DNA of 64,000 nucleotides, taken from assembly GCF_014873495.1 (NCBI RefSeq), contig NZ_JADBGF010000001.1:2170001-2234000 (forward strand), given 5' to 3'. Numbering within the stretch: the first letter of the stretch is position 1; the number at the start of each line of letters is the position of its first letter. The notes under the pieces were generated by a model. That model was not told the origin of the DNA. It did no database searches and saw only the letters and a program-made list of their open reading frames with translations. The position numbers were made by a program, and so were the translations under genes. Positions 19,091-28,698 of this stretch are shown here, one piece after another. Source of the DNA: Streptomyces stelliscabiei (lineage in GTDB: Bacteria > Actinomycetota > Actinomycetes > Streptomycetales > Streptomycetaceae).

Positions 19091-20505
19091 TGTGCGGAGC
19101 CTTCCGTGCTGATGAAGACGTTCTTGGTTTCGGTGAAGGCGGTCAGGGCGTCCGGGCCGAGTTCACGGCCGATGCCGGACTGTTTGAACCCGCCGAAGGG
19201 GGTCCAGTAGCGGACGCTGGAGTGGGAGTTGACGGACAGGTTGCCGGCGCGGACGGCCTGGGAGACGCGCAGCGCGCGCCCGACGTCCCGGGTCCAGATG
19301 GAGCCGGACAGGCCGTAGGGGGTGTCGTTGGCGAGGCGGATGGCGTCGGCCTCGTCCTCGAAGGGCAGGACGACGGCGACGGGGCCGAAGACCTCCTCGG
19401 CGGCCACCCGGGCGTCGGGCGCGACATCGGTGAGGACGGTCGGCGGGAACCAGAAGCCGGGGCCCTCGGGCGCCTTGCCGCGGATGCCGGGCGCGTCCGG
19501 GTCGACGTACGCGCGGACGCGGTCCAGCTGGATCCGGGAGATGAGCGGGCCCATCTGGGTGGCCTCGTCGGCCGGGTCGCCGACGCGGACGGACTCGATG
19601 CCGGGGGCGAGGAGGTCGAGGAAGCGGTCGTAGGCGGAGCGCTGGACGAGGATGCGGGTGCGGGCGCAGCAGTCCTGGCCGGAGTTGTCCAGGAACGACA
19701 TGGGGGCGGCCGCGGCGGCGGCCTCCAGGTCGGAGTCGGCGAAGACGATGTTGGGGCTCTTGCCGCCGAGTTCGAGGGTGACGCGCTTGAGCAGTGCCGA
19801 GCCCTTCGCCAGCACCTGCTTGCCCACGGCAGTCGACCCGGTGAAGACGATCTTCGCGACGCCGGGGTGCTCGACCAGGGCGTCGCCGGTGACGCGGCCG
19901 TGGCCGGGCAGCACCTGGAACAGACCCTCGGGGAGCCCTGCCTCGCGGGCCAGCTCGGCGAGGCGCAGCGCGGTGAGGGGCGTGGTCTCGGCGGGCTTGA
20001 GGAGGACGGCGTTGCCTGCCGCGAGCGCGGGGGCGACCCCCCACGCCGCGATGGGCATGGGGAAGTTCCACGGAGCGATCACCGCGACGACGCCGAGCGG
20101 TTCGAGGAGGGTGACGTTGAGCCCCCCGGCCACCGGGATCTGGTGGCCGGTGAGCCGCTCGACGCCGCCGGCCGCGTAGTCGAGCAGGTCCCGGACGTTG
20201 CCGGCCTCCCAGCGGGCGTTGCCGATGGTGTGTCCGGCCTCGCGGACCTCCAGCAGCGCCAGCTCCTCCAGGTGCTCGTCCACGGTCACCGCGAAGCGGC
20301 GCAGCAGCCGGGCGCGGTCGCCCGGAGCGGTGGTGGCCCACAGCCGCTGGGCCTTCGTCGCCAGGGCCACGGCGGCGTCGACGTCCGCCGCCGTGGCGGC
20401 CGCGACGGTGGCGACGACCTCCTCGGTGGCGGGGTTCAGCACCTGGAGCTGCTGCTCGTACTGCTCGGACTGCTCGGACTGCTCGGACAAGACAGGGCCT
20501 CTCAC
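19087..20505 (-). CDS. NAD(P)-dependent aldehyde dehydrogenase
   Basis: 472 residues with all ALDH landmarks: PWNFPMPIAAWGVAPALAAGN (oxyanion Asn), FTGSTAVGK (cofactor), LELGGKSPNIV (general base Glu), SGQDCCARTR with the catalytic Cys, and EEVFGPV. The GTG at 20505 opens the frame, but an in-frame TTG at 20490 has GAGAGG seven bases upstream and may be the real start. The N-terminus encodes a short SEQSEQSEQYEQQ repeat from tandem CTGCTCGGA units. It lies between glnA4 and the SDR and probably oxidises the gamma-glutamyl aldehyde to the acid. Confidence 0.93.
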   Translation of the reverse strand: MRGPVLSEQSEQSEQYEQQLQVLNPATEEVVATVAAATAADVDAAVALATKAQRLWATTAPGDRARLLRRFAVTVDEHLEELALLEVREAGHTIGNARWEAGNVRDLLDYAAGGVERLTGHQIPVAGGLNVTLLEPLGVVAVIAPWNFPMPIAAWGVAPALAAGNAVLLKPAETTPLTALRLAELAREAGLPEGLFQVLPGHGRVTGDALVEHPGVAKIVFTGSTAVGKQVLAKGSALLKRVTLELGGKSPNIVFADSDLEAAAAAAPMSFLDNSGQDCCARTRILVQRSAYDRFLDLLAPGIESVRVGDPADEATQMGPLISRIQLDRVRAYVDPDAPGIRGKAPEGPGFWFPPTVLTDVAPDARVAAEEVFGPVAVVLPFEDEADAIRLANDTPYGLSGSIWTRDVGRALRVSQAVRAGNLSVNSHSSVRYWTPFGGFKQSGIGRELGPDALTAFTETKNVFISTEGSAQ

Positions 20506-20514
20506 AGCGGGTGC

Positions 20515-20585
20515 GTCACGGACGTGCTCGGTGGACGCACGGACGTGCTCGGTGACTCACGGACCTACGCGGTGACTCACAGACG
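20515..20585. repeat. tandem ~20-bp repeats between glnA4 and the aldehyde dehydrogenase
   Basis: The unit CACGGACGTGCTCGGTG is found at about 20517 and again about 20 bases later. A third, more diverged copy (CACGGACCTACGCGGTG) and a partial fourth run into the glnA4 stop. The period is 20-21 bp. It fills almost the whole 71-bp spacer inside the operon and could form or replace a processing or attenuation site. Confidence 0.8.
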
Positions 20586-21935
20586 TTCGAAGGAGCGGCG
20601 CAGCTCCCAGTCGGTCACGGCGGCGTCGAAGGCGGCCAGCTCGACGCGGGCCATGTTGCTGTAGTGCGCGACGACCTCCTCGCCGAAGGCGGCCTTGGCG
20701 ATGAGGCTGTTCTCCCACAGCTCGGCGGCCTCGCGGAGGGTGGTGGGCACCTGGTCGTATCCGGCGGCGTACGCGTTCCCGGTGCACACCTCCGGCAGTT
20801 CGAGCTTCTGCTCGATGCCGTACAGCCCCGCCGCGATCAGCCCGGAGACGGCGAGGTGCGGGTTGACGTCACCGCCGGGGAGCCTGTTCTCGAAACGCAT
20901 CGAGCGGCCGTGGCCGACGACCCGCAGCGCGCAGGTCCGGTTGTCGTACCCCCAGGCCACGGCGGTCGGCGCGAAGGAGCCCGGCTGGAACCGCTTGTAG
21001 GAGTTGATGTTGGGCGCGTAGAGCAGCGAGAAGTCGCGGAGCGCGGCGAGCTGGCCGGCCAGGAAGTGGCGCATGACCGGCGACATGTCGTGGCCGTCGG
21101 CCATGGCGTTGGTGCCGTCGGCGTTCGCCAGGGACAGGTGGATGTGGCAGGAGTTGCCCTCGCGCTCGTTGAACTTCGCCATGAAGGTGAGCGAGACGCC
21201 CTCCTGCGCGGCGATCTCCTTGGCGCCGGTCTTGTAGACCGCGTGCTGGTCGCAGGTGACCAGGGCCTCGTCGTACTTGAACACGATCTCGTGCTGGCCG
21301 GGGTTGCACTCGCCCTTGGCGGACTCGACGGTCAGCCCGGCGGCCTCCATCTCGTTGCGGATGCGCCGCAGCAGGGGCTCGATACGGCCGGTGCCGAGGA
21401 CCGAGTAGTCGATGTTGTACTGGTTCGCCGGGGTCAGCCCCTTGTAACCGGCGTCCCAGGCCTGCTCGTAGGTGTCCTTGAAGACGATGAACTCCAGCTC
21501 GGTGCCGACGTTGGCCGTGTAGCCCAGTTCGGCGAGGCGCTCCAGCTGGCGGCGCAGGATCTGGCGGGGCGCGGCGACGACCGGTGAGCCGTCGTTCCAG
21601 GCGAGGTCGGCGATCAGCATCGCGGTGCCCTCGTTCCACGGCACCCGGCGCAGGGTGCTCAGGTCCGGGTGCATGGCGAAGTCGCCGTAGCCGCGGTCCC
21701 AGGAGGACATCGCGTAGCCGTCGACGGTGTTCATCTCGGTGTCGACGGCGAGCAGGTAGTTGCAGCCCTCGGTGCCATGGGCGAGTACCTCGTCGAGGAA
21801 GAAGCGCGCGGCGAACCGCTTGCCCTGGAGGCGCCCTTGCATGTCGGGGAAGGCCAGGACGACAGTGTCGATCTCACCGGCCGCGACGAGGGCGTGCAGC
21901 TCCTCGACGGTGAGCGGGGGTGTGCGGTCTGCCAC
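20577..21935 (-). CDS. glnA4: GlnA4-type glutamine synthetase homologue (gamma-glutamylethanolamide synthetase)
   Basis: 452 residues from a GTG at 21935 with AGGAGG seven bases upstream; a longer frame to 21977 lacks this site. The GS catalytic pieces are present: ELEFIVFKD, GQHEIVFKYDEA, NSCHIHLSL, NINSYKRFQPGSFAPTAVAWGYDNRT and RFENRLPGGDVNPHLA. The adenylylation-site tyrosine of true GlnA (NLY.LP) is replaced by QKLELPEV, so it should escape that control. In S. coelicolor GlnA4 has been shown to ligate glutamate to ethanolamine, not ammonium. The neighbouring SDR, ALDH, permease and amidotransferase support the same role here. Confidence 0.9.
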   Translation of the reverse strand: MADRTPPLTVEELHALVAAGEIDTVVLAFPDMQGRLQGKRFAARFFLDEVLAHGTEGCNYLLAVDTEMNTVDGYAMSSWDRGYGDFAMHPDLSTLRRVPWNEGTAMLIADLAWNDGSPVVAAPRQILRRQLERLAELGYTANVGTELEFIVFKDTYEQAWDAGYKGLTPANQYNIDYSVLGTGRIEPLLRRIRNEMEAAGLTVESAKGECNPGQHEIVFKYDEALVTCDQHAVYKTGAKEIAAQEGVSLTFMAKFNEREGNSCHIHLSLANADGTNAMADGHDMSPVMRHFLAGQLAALRDFSLLYAPNINSYKRFQPGSFAPTAVAWGYDNRTCALRVVGHGRSMRFENRLPGGDVNPHLAVSGLIAAGLYGIEQKLELPEVCTGNAYAAGYDQVPTTLREAAELWENSLIAKAAFGEEVVAHYSNMARVELAAFDAAVTDWELRRSFERL

Positions 21936-21998
21936 GGGAAAGCCTCCTAGGGGCTTCTTCGGCCACCCCGGAGGCATTCAGCCATCCGGGAGCCATAA

Positions 21999-22014
21999 GG
22001 TATTACCCGTAACC
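21999..22014. promoter_or_regulatory. candidate operator between glnA4 and its GntR regulator
   Basis: In the 105-bp divergent region, the A/T-richer stretch GGTATTACCCGTAACC has GGT and ACC ends and resembles the short palindromes bound by FadR-type regulators. It sits upstream of both start codons. A partial match (GGGTATTGC) precedes the permease gene at about 22845. The symmetry is weak, so this is only a candidate. Confidence 0.35.
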
Positions 22015-22040
22015 ATTAGTTGGGAAGGGGCAACGTCCAC

Positions 22041-22787
22041 ATGTCGCAGACAGGGGCGGAACCGGGCACTCCCTGGGCCGACGACCGGCTGGCGTCCGTA
22101 CTGCGGCCGGTGCGGGCAGGCAACGGCTTCGAGGAGGCGCTGGAGCAGATCCTCCAGGTCGTCCGGCTCGGCCTGGTGCCGGGCGGCGAACGGCTGCCGG
22201 CGGAGCGCGAGTTGGCCGAGCGGCTCGGGATCAGCCGGGTGACGCTGCGCGAGGTGCTCAAGGTGCTGCAGGACCAGGGCCTGATCGAGGCGCGGCGCGG
22301 GCGGTACGGGGGCACGTTCGTGCTGCCGCGGGTCGCCACACCGGGTGAGGACGAGCTGCGCCGCCGCCTCAAGGGCATCGACGTCGAGGACACGCTGCGC
22401 TTCCGCGAGGTGCTGGAGGTCGGCGCGGCGGGGCTGTGCGCGGCACACGGTCTGACCAGCGAGGAGGTCGAGCGGCTGCGGGCGGCCCTGACCCGCACGC
22501 ACAACGCGCCGCTCACGGAGTACCGCCGTCTGGACACCCTGCTGCATCTCACGATCGCCGAGCTGTCCGGCTCCCCCTCGCTCGCCGGCCAGTACGCGGC
22601 CGTCCGCGCCGGGGTCAACGACCTGCTGGACTGCATCCCGCTGCTGGTGCGGAACCTGGAGCACTCCCAGCAGCAGCACACGGCCCTGGTGGAGGCGGTG
22701 CTGGACGAGGACGCCGAGGCGGCGCGGGAGATCATGCGGGAGCACTGCTCCGGCACGGCGGCCCTGCTGCGCGGCTTCCTCGGATGA
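22041..22787 (+). CDS. FadR-subfamily GntR transcriptional regulator
   Basis: 248 residues from the ATG at 22041, preceded by GGAAGGGG; an in-frame TTG at 22020 is less likely. The winged helix is at ~40-105 (AERELAERLGISRVTLREVLKVLQDQGLIEARRGRYGGTF, interrupted at the wing). An FCD-type all-helical ligand domain follows, with the metal-site pattern RFREVLEV...DTLLHLTIAELSGS...HTALVEAV. It diverges from glnA4 and is followed in the same direction by the permease. It is the likely repressor of the amine catabolic cluster, and the inducer is probably the amine or its gamma-glutamyl derivative. Confidence 0.88.
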   Translation: MSQTGAEPGTPWADDRLASVLRPVRAGNGFEEALEQILQVVRLGLVPGGERLPAERELAERLGISRVTLREVLKVLQDQGLIEARRGRYGGTFVLPRVATPGEDELRRRLKGIDVEDTLRFREVLEVGAAGLCAAHGLTSEEVERLRAALTRTHNAPLTEYRRLDTLLHLTIAELSGSPSLAGQYAAVRAGVNDLLDCIPLLVRNLEHSQQQHTALVEAVLDEDAEAAREIMREHCSGTAALLRGFLG

Positions 22788-22914
22788 GCGCGTCCCGCCG
22801 CTCGACCCCCTCTGATGAGCACGTATTTACGCTCGCTTAACGCAGGGGTATTGCTTTTCGGCCACCCACCCCACAAAGGTATGGATCCATTCCTTTGAGT
22901 GGGGAGAGTGCGCC

Positions 22915-24354
<1,440 letters not shown>

Positions 24355-24435
24355 CCGCGCCGTGGCACCGGCGCGGTGCCACGGTTTCCAGGGGTTCCAC
24401 AGGTTCGACGAGCAATGAGCAGGGAGCGAGCACAC

Positions 24436-25128
24436 GTGACCAGGCCGCTGATCGGTGTGAGTACGTATCTGGAGTCCGGCGCGCGCTGGGGCGTCTGGGA
24501 GCTGGAGGCGGCCCTGTTGCCGGTCGGCTATCCCCGGCTCGTACAGGCGGCGGGCGGTGTCGCGGCGATGCTGCCGCCGGACGATCCGGCGTACGCCGCC
24601 GGGGCGGTCGCCCGGCTCGACGGCCTGGTCATCGCGGGCGGACCCGACGTGGACCCCGCCCTCTACAGCGCCGAGCGCTCCCCGCGCTGCGGCCCGCCCG
24701 CGCCGCGGCGCGACGCGTGGGAGCTGGCCCTGATCCGGGCGGCTCTGGACACCGGCACGCCCCTGCTCGGCATCTGCCGCGGCATGCAGCTGCTGAACGT
24801 CGCCCTCGGCGGCACCCTCGTCCAGCACCTCGACGACCACGTCGTCGAGGTCGGTGTCTTCGGCCGCCACCCCGTCAAGCCCGTACCCGGCACGCGGTAC
24901 GCGGACATCAACGCCGAGGAGACCGACGTCCCGACCTACCACCACCAGGCGGTCGACCGCCTCGGCACCGGCCTCGTCCCCTCGGCCCACGCCTCCGACG
25001 GCACGATCGAGGCCATCGAACTCCCCCACCCCGCCTGGGCCCTCGGCGTCCAGTGGCACCCCGAAATGGGCGAGGACACCCGAGTGATGCAAGCCCTGAC
25101 GGAGGCATCGGCCTGCCGGGTCGCCTGA
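24436..25128 (+). CDS. class I glutamine amidotransferase-like gamma-glutamyl hydrolase (PuuD-like)
   Basis: 230 residues from the GTG at 24436, which follows AGGGAGCG; an ATG at 24415 is the alternative. A peptidase C26-type fold with GGPDVDPALY, nucleophile Cys in LGICRGMQLLNVALGG, and His/Glu in VQWHPEMG. PuuD in E. coli hydrolyses gamma-glutamyl-GABA after the analogous ligase and dehydrogenases, so here it should release glutamate from the oxidised gamma-glutamyl product. It follows the permease by 81 bp. Confidence 0.9.
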   Translation: MTRPLIGVSTYLESGARWGVWELEAALLPVGYPRLVQAAGGVAAMLPPDDPAYAAGAVARLDGLVIAGGPDVDPALYSAERSPRCGPPAPRRDAWELALIRAALDTGTPLLGICRGMQLLNVALGGTLVQHLDDHVVEVGVFGRHPVKPVPGTRYADINAEETDVPTYHHQAVDRLGTGLVPSAHASDGTIEAIELPHPAWALGVQWHPEMGEDTRVMQALTEASACRVA

Positions 25129-25133
25129 GTTGC

Positions 25134-25252
25134 CGGGGTCCCTCCAGGGCCGCGGGGAACGGCGCGAGGAGCCTCACCGGACCCGCGGATGGGGGTCGAA
25201 GGTGCGCAGCCCCTGGGGGAGGGGACGGGTAGGGGCGGCGGGGGCGAGGGAG
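25134..25252. repeat. dispersed intergenic repeat, copy B
   Basis: This 130-bp spacer after the amidotransferase gene holds GGGGAACGGCGCGAGGAGCC near its start. Its tail, 25207-25248, matches 48599-48640 at 41 of 42 positions; the tail contains GGGGACGGGTAGGGGCGGCG. It is G-rich on the plus strand and has no gene. The convergent LysR gene ends just beyond it. Confidence 0.8.
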
Positions 25253-25260
25253 TGCCGGAC

Positions 25261-26184
25261 TCAGCCGGCCGCGGGCCCCCGCGTCAGGCCCAGCAGGTCC
25301 CGGGCCGGCCCCGCGGGCCGATGGCCGGTGGGCCAGACCGCCCGGAGGGCCCGTCGCAGACGCACACCGTCGACGGGGATGGGAACCAGGCGGCGGGCGG
25401 ACAGCTCCTCGCCGAGGGCCAGCTCGCTCAGGACGGCCGGCCCGGCACCGCTCAGCGCGGAGGACTTGACCGCCGTGGTGGAGGACAGCTCGATGAGGGG
25501 CCGGGCCAGGCGCCCGAGCGCGCCCTCCAGGACCTGCCGCGTCCCTGACCCCTTCTCCCGGAGGATCAGCGGCGTGGCGGCCAGTTCGGCCGCCTCCACG
25601 GGCTTGCGGCGACGGGCCCAGGGATGGCCGGGCGCGGTCACGACGATCAGATGGTCGTGCGCGATCACGACCGCGTCCAGCCCGGCCGGCACCGTGGGCC
25701 CCTCGACGAATCCCAGGTCGGCCTCGTCGGCGAGCAGCCGCTCCGCGACGACCGTCGAGTTGCCCGCGAGGAGCGAGACGGCCGTGTCCGGACGCGCGGC
25801 GCGCAGCGCGATGAGCCAGCCGGGCAGCAGATACTCGGCGATGGTCATGCTCGCCGCCACCCGGAGCCGGGAGTCGCGCCGGTCCCGCAGCGCCTGCGCG
25901 CCCACGTCGAACGCCTCGGCCGCCTCCACGATCCGCCGGGCCCAGTCCGTGACCAGCGCCCCCGCGTCGGTGAGCCGGGACCCGCGCGGCGACCGGTCGA
26001 CCAGGGCGACACCCAGTTGCCGTTCCATGGAACGGATCCGGCTGCTCGCGGCCGGCTGGGTGATCCCCAGCTCCCGGGCCGCCCGCCCGAGCGAGCCCAG
26101 CCGGGCCACGGCCAGCAGCAGTTCGAGCGCCCCGAGATCCGGCACCCGATGGGCCAGCCCGCCCCGCCCCTCGCTCTCACTCAT
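25261..26184 (-). CDS. LysR-family transcriptional regulator
   Basis: 307 residues with an N-terminal winged HTH (~15-75, AARELGITQPAASSRIRSMERQLG broken by the turn) and a LysR substrate-binding domain (~100-295). It is divergent from a TDT-family transporter across 70 bp, the standard geometry for a LysR protein and its target. A T-N11-A-type box lies at 26183-26197, overlapping its own start codon, and suggests autoregulation. The co-inducer is unknown. Confidence 0.9.
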   Translation of the reverse strand: MSESEGRGGLAHRVPDLGALELLLAVARLGSLGRAARELGITQPAASSRIRSMERQLGVALVDRSPRGSRLTDAGALVTDWARRIVEAAEAFDVGAQALRDRRDSRLRVAASMTIAEYLLPGWLIALRAARPDTAVSLLAGNSTVVAERLLADEADLGFVEGPTVPAGLDAVVIAHDHLIVVTAPGHPWARRRKPVEAAELAATPLILREKGSGTRQVLEGALGRLARPLIELSSTTAVKSSALSGAGPAVLSELALGEELSARRLVPIPVDGVRLRRALRAVWPTGHRPAGPARDLLGLTRGPAAG

Positions 26185-26197
26185 AACCCCAGCTTAT
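26183..26197. promoter_or_regulatory. candidate LysR box (ATAA-N7-TTAT)
   Basis: ATAACCCCAGCTTAT has ATAA/TTAT inverted ends, the T-N11-A pattern recognised by LysR-type proteins. It overlaps the start codon of the LysR gene and lies 58 bp upstream of the transporter start. A/T-rich sequence is rare in this region, which adds weight. Confidence 0.55.
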
Positions 26198-26254
26198 GTC
26201 CCCATACAACCGGCCTCCCTGGTGGGCCCCACGCGGCGGCGCGACGCTCGACAC

Positions 26255-27439
26255 ATGACCACCGCAGTCCGCCCACCCCGAGCAGCCCGCCCCACTCCCC
26301 CCTGCACGCCACGCCCCGCCACCCACCCGCGTCTCCCCGCCCTGCGCCACCTCGGCCCCCAGTGGTACGCCCCGGTCATGGGCACCGCGATCGTGGCCGC
26401 GGCCGGTGCCGGGCTCCCGCTGGACCTCCCGGGCCGGCGGACGGTCTGCGCGGCCTTCTGGGCGCTCGCGCTCCTCGCCCTGGTCACCGTGGTCGGCGCC
26501 CGCGCCCTGCACTGGACCCACCACCGCGACCAGGCCCGCGCCCACCTGCTCGACCCGGCCGTGGCCCCCTTCCACGGCTGTCTGTCCATGGCCCTGCTGG
26601 CCGTCGGCGGCGGCGCCCTCCTCGTCGGCCGGGACTGGATCGGGCTCCGGGCGGCCGTCGCGCTGGACGTCGTGCTCTTCGGCGCCGGGACGGTCACGGG
26701 CCTGGTGGCCGCCGTCGTGGTGCCGTACCTGATGATCGTCCGGCACCGGATCGAGCCGGACGGCGTCACCCCCGTCCTGCTCCTCCCCCTCGTCGCACCC
26801 ATGGTGTCCGCCGCGCTGGGCCCGCTGCTGGTCCCGTACCTGCCGCCCGGGCAGGCCCGGCAGACGCTGCTGCTCGGCTGTCTCGCCCTGTTCGGCGTGA
26901 GCCTGTCGGCCACGCTGCTCGTCCTGCCGCTGGTGTTCGGCCGGCTGGTCACCTCCGGGCCGCTGCCGCTCGCCCTCACGCCGAGCCTGTTCCTGGTCCT
27001 CGGGCCGCTCGGGCAGTCGACCACCGCCGTCGCCAACCTCGCCGACGCGGCCCCCGGCGCCGTACCGGCCCCGTACCCGCACGTCCTCACCGCGTTCGCC
27101 GTCCTGTACGGCGTGCCCGTCATGGGCTTCGCACTGCTCTGGCTCGCGCTCGCCGCGGCCCTGGTCGTGCGGGCCCGCCGACGGGGCATGGGGTTCTCGA
27201 TGGCGTGGTGGGCCTTCACCTTCCCGGTGGGCACGTGCGCGACCGGCGCGGAGGGGCTGGCCCGGCACACCGGGCTCGTCACCCTCGACGCCCTCGCCGT
27301 GGCGCTGTTCGCGCTGCTGCTGGCGGCCTGGGCGACGGCCGCCGCGCACACCGCGCGCGGTCTGGTCAGCGGCGCGCTGCTCGCAGCGCCTCGCCCAGCA
27401 CCCGCGGAGCCGTGGCCAACGACGGCCCGTACCAGGTGA
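26255..27439 (+). CDS. TDT-family transporter (TehA/SLAC1-like voltage-dependent anion channel)
   Basis: 394 residues from the ATG at 26255. About 10 hydrophobic helices begin at ~35 (WYAPVMGTAIVAAAGAGLPL). The pattern HLGPQWYAPVMGTAI and the C-terminal FSMAWWAFTFPVGTCATG are hallmarks of the tellurite-resistance/dicarboxylate transporter (TDT) family, which includes TehA, Mae1 and the plant anion channel SLAC1. The transported ion is probably an organic or inorganic anion (C4-dicarboxylate or sulfite types are known). Its last 74 bases overlap the convergent gene. No clear Shine-Dalgarno precedes the ATG, so the exact start is not certain. Confidence 0.83.
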   Translation: MTTAVRPPRAARPTPPCTPRPATHPRLPALRHLGPQWYAPVMGTAIVAAAGAGLPLDLPGRRTVCAAFWALALLALVTVVGARALHWTHHRDQARAHLLDPAVAPFHGCLSMALLAVGGGALLVGRDWIGLRAAVALDVVLFGAGTVTGLVAAVVVPYLMIVRHRIEPDGVTPVLLLPLVAPMVSAALGPLLVPYLPPGQARQTLLLGCLALFGVSLSATLLVLPLVFGRLVTSGPLPLALTPSLFLVLGPLGQSTTAVANLADAAPGAVPAPYPHVLTAFAVLYGVPVMGFALLWLALAAALVVRARRRGMGFSMAWWAFTFPVGTCATGAEGLARHTGLVTLDALAVALFALLLAAWATAAAHTARGLVSGALLAAPRPAPAEPWPTTARTR

Positions 27440-28109
27440 GATGGCGCCCGCTCACCAAGGCGCACGGCAGCCCGGGGAACGCCTCGGGCCCGTCGTCCGC
27501 GGTGAAGCGGTACGGCTCGTCGGGCAGGACCACGACGTCCGGCGCGGCGGCCCGCAGCTCCTCGACGGGGACCCGGGGGTAACGCTCCGCGTGCCCGGCG
27601 AACAGATGGTCCACGCCGAGCCGCGCGAGCACGTCACCGGCGAAGGTGTCCCGGCCGAGGACCATCCAGGGCCGGCGCCAGACGGGCACCACGGCGGTCG
27701 TACGACGGCCGGGGCCGGCCACGGCCTGTGGCGGGTCCGACCACGCCGACTCCGCCTCCTCCAGCCAGCCCGGCCGGGACCGGGCTCCGCAGGCGCGCAG
27801 GACCCGGTCCAGTTCGGTGAAGGCGCCCGGCACGTCCCGCACCTCGGTGACGAGGACCTCGACACCCGCCTCGCGCAGAGAGGCGAGATCGGGCTCGCGG
27901 TTCTCCTCCTCGTTGGCGATCACGAGGTCGGGGCCGAGGCGGGCGATGACGTCGGTCTTGGGGTTCTTGGTGCCGCCGACGCGTACGACATCGAGATCAC
28001 CCGGGTGGGCGCACCAGTCGGTGGCGCCGACCAGCACGCCGGGCAGTGTGACGGCGACGGCCTCCGTCAGTGACGGCACCAGGGAGACGACACGGGACAC
28101 GGAGCGCAC
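27366..28109 (-). CDS. helical-backbone metal receptor (BtuF-like) protein, cytoplasmic form
   Basis: 247 residues without signal peptide or lipobox. The BtuF/FecB-like fold is visible from RVVSLVPSLTEAVAVTLPG at the start, DWCAHPGDLDVVRVGGTKNP and LGPDLVIANEEENR. Usual family members bind cobalamin or Fe-siderophore outside the cell as ABC-importer partners. The lack of an export signal and of ABC genes here is unusual but is shared by a group of actinobacterial homologues. The GTG start is seven bases after the stop of the XRE-cupin gene, so they form an operon. Ligand unknown. Confidence 0.8.
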   Translation of the reverse strand: MRSVSRVVSLVPSLTEAVAVTLPGVLVGATDWCAHPGDLDVVRVGGTKNPKTDVIARLGPDLVIANEEENREPDLASLREAGVEVLVTEVRDVPGAFTELDRVLRACGARSRPGWLEEAESAWSDPPQAVAGPGRRTTAVVPVWRRPWMVLGRDTFAGDVLARLGVDHLFAGHAERYPRVPVEELRAAAPDVVVLPDEPYRFTADDGPEAFPGLPCALVSGRHLTWYGPSLATAPRVLGEALRAARR

Positions 28110-28116
28110 GGCGGCG

Positions 28117-28698
28117 TCACGCGCCCCGGCGGTGACGGTCTTCCAGGGCCTCGATGTGGTCCGCGACGGCCACCACGATCACCCGGGTCTCCGGCTCGGT
28201 GGCCCGCCAGCGATGCCGTACGCCACCGGACATGTACAGCGTGTCGCCGCGGCCGAGGCGGTGGGCGCGGCCCTCGGCCTCGACCTCGACCGCGCCGTCG
28301 ACGACGTACATCAGCTCGTCGTTGCGGTGCTGGACCTCGCGGCCCTCGTCGTGGTCGCCCGTGAACTCCATGGCGTGCAACTGGTGGTGACCGCGCACCA
28401 GGGAGCGCGAGCAGGAATCGGGGGGCGTGAAACCGTCCTCGTCGGCCGCCCGTACGACATCGACGCTGCACGCCGGGTCGGCCGCGGCGAGCAGTTCGAC
28501 GGCGGTGGTGCCGAGGGCGTCGGCGATGCGTTCCAGGGAGGGCTTGCTGGGCCGGGCGCGCTCGTTCTCGACCTGGCTCAGGAAGGGGACCGACAGGCCG
28601 CTGCGCTCGGCCACGGCGGCGAGGGTGAGCTGCTGTGCCCGGCGCCGCCGCCGGACGGCCGCGCCCACCCGAAGGGGCTGTTCTTTGTGGTCGCCCAT
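28117..28698 (-). CDS. XRE-family regulator with C-terminal cupin domain
   Basis: 193 residues. HTH_3 at ~10-65 (LAAVAERSGLSVPFLSQVEN) and a cupin_2 beta-barrel at ~115-185 (ELMYVVDGAVEVEAEG, then DTLYMSGGVRHRW with the metal/ligand His). Such two-domain repressors usually sense amines, amino acids or sugars bound in the cupin. It probably controls its own operon with the downstream metal-receptor-like gene. Confidence 0.88.
   Translation of the reverse strand: MGDHKEQPLRVGAAVRRRRRAQQLTLAAVAERSGLSVPFLSQVENERARPSKPSLERIADALGTTAVELLAAADPACSVDVVRAADEDGFTPPDSCSRSLVRGHHQLHAMEFTGDHDEGREVQHRNDELMYVVDGAVEVEAEGRAHRLGRGDTLYMSGGVRHRWRATEPETRVIVVAVADHIEALEDRHRRGA

Noticed and set aside
20577..21977. Longer glnA4 start at 21977
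   Set aside because: The GTG at 21935 has a perfect AGGAGG at seven bases; the extension lacks support.
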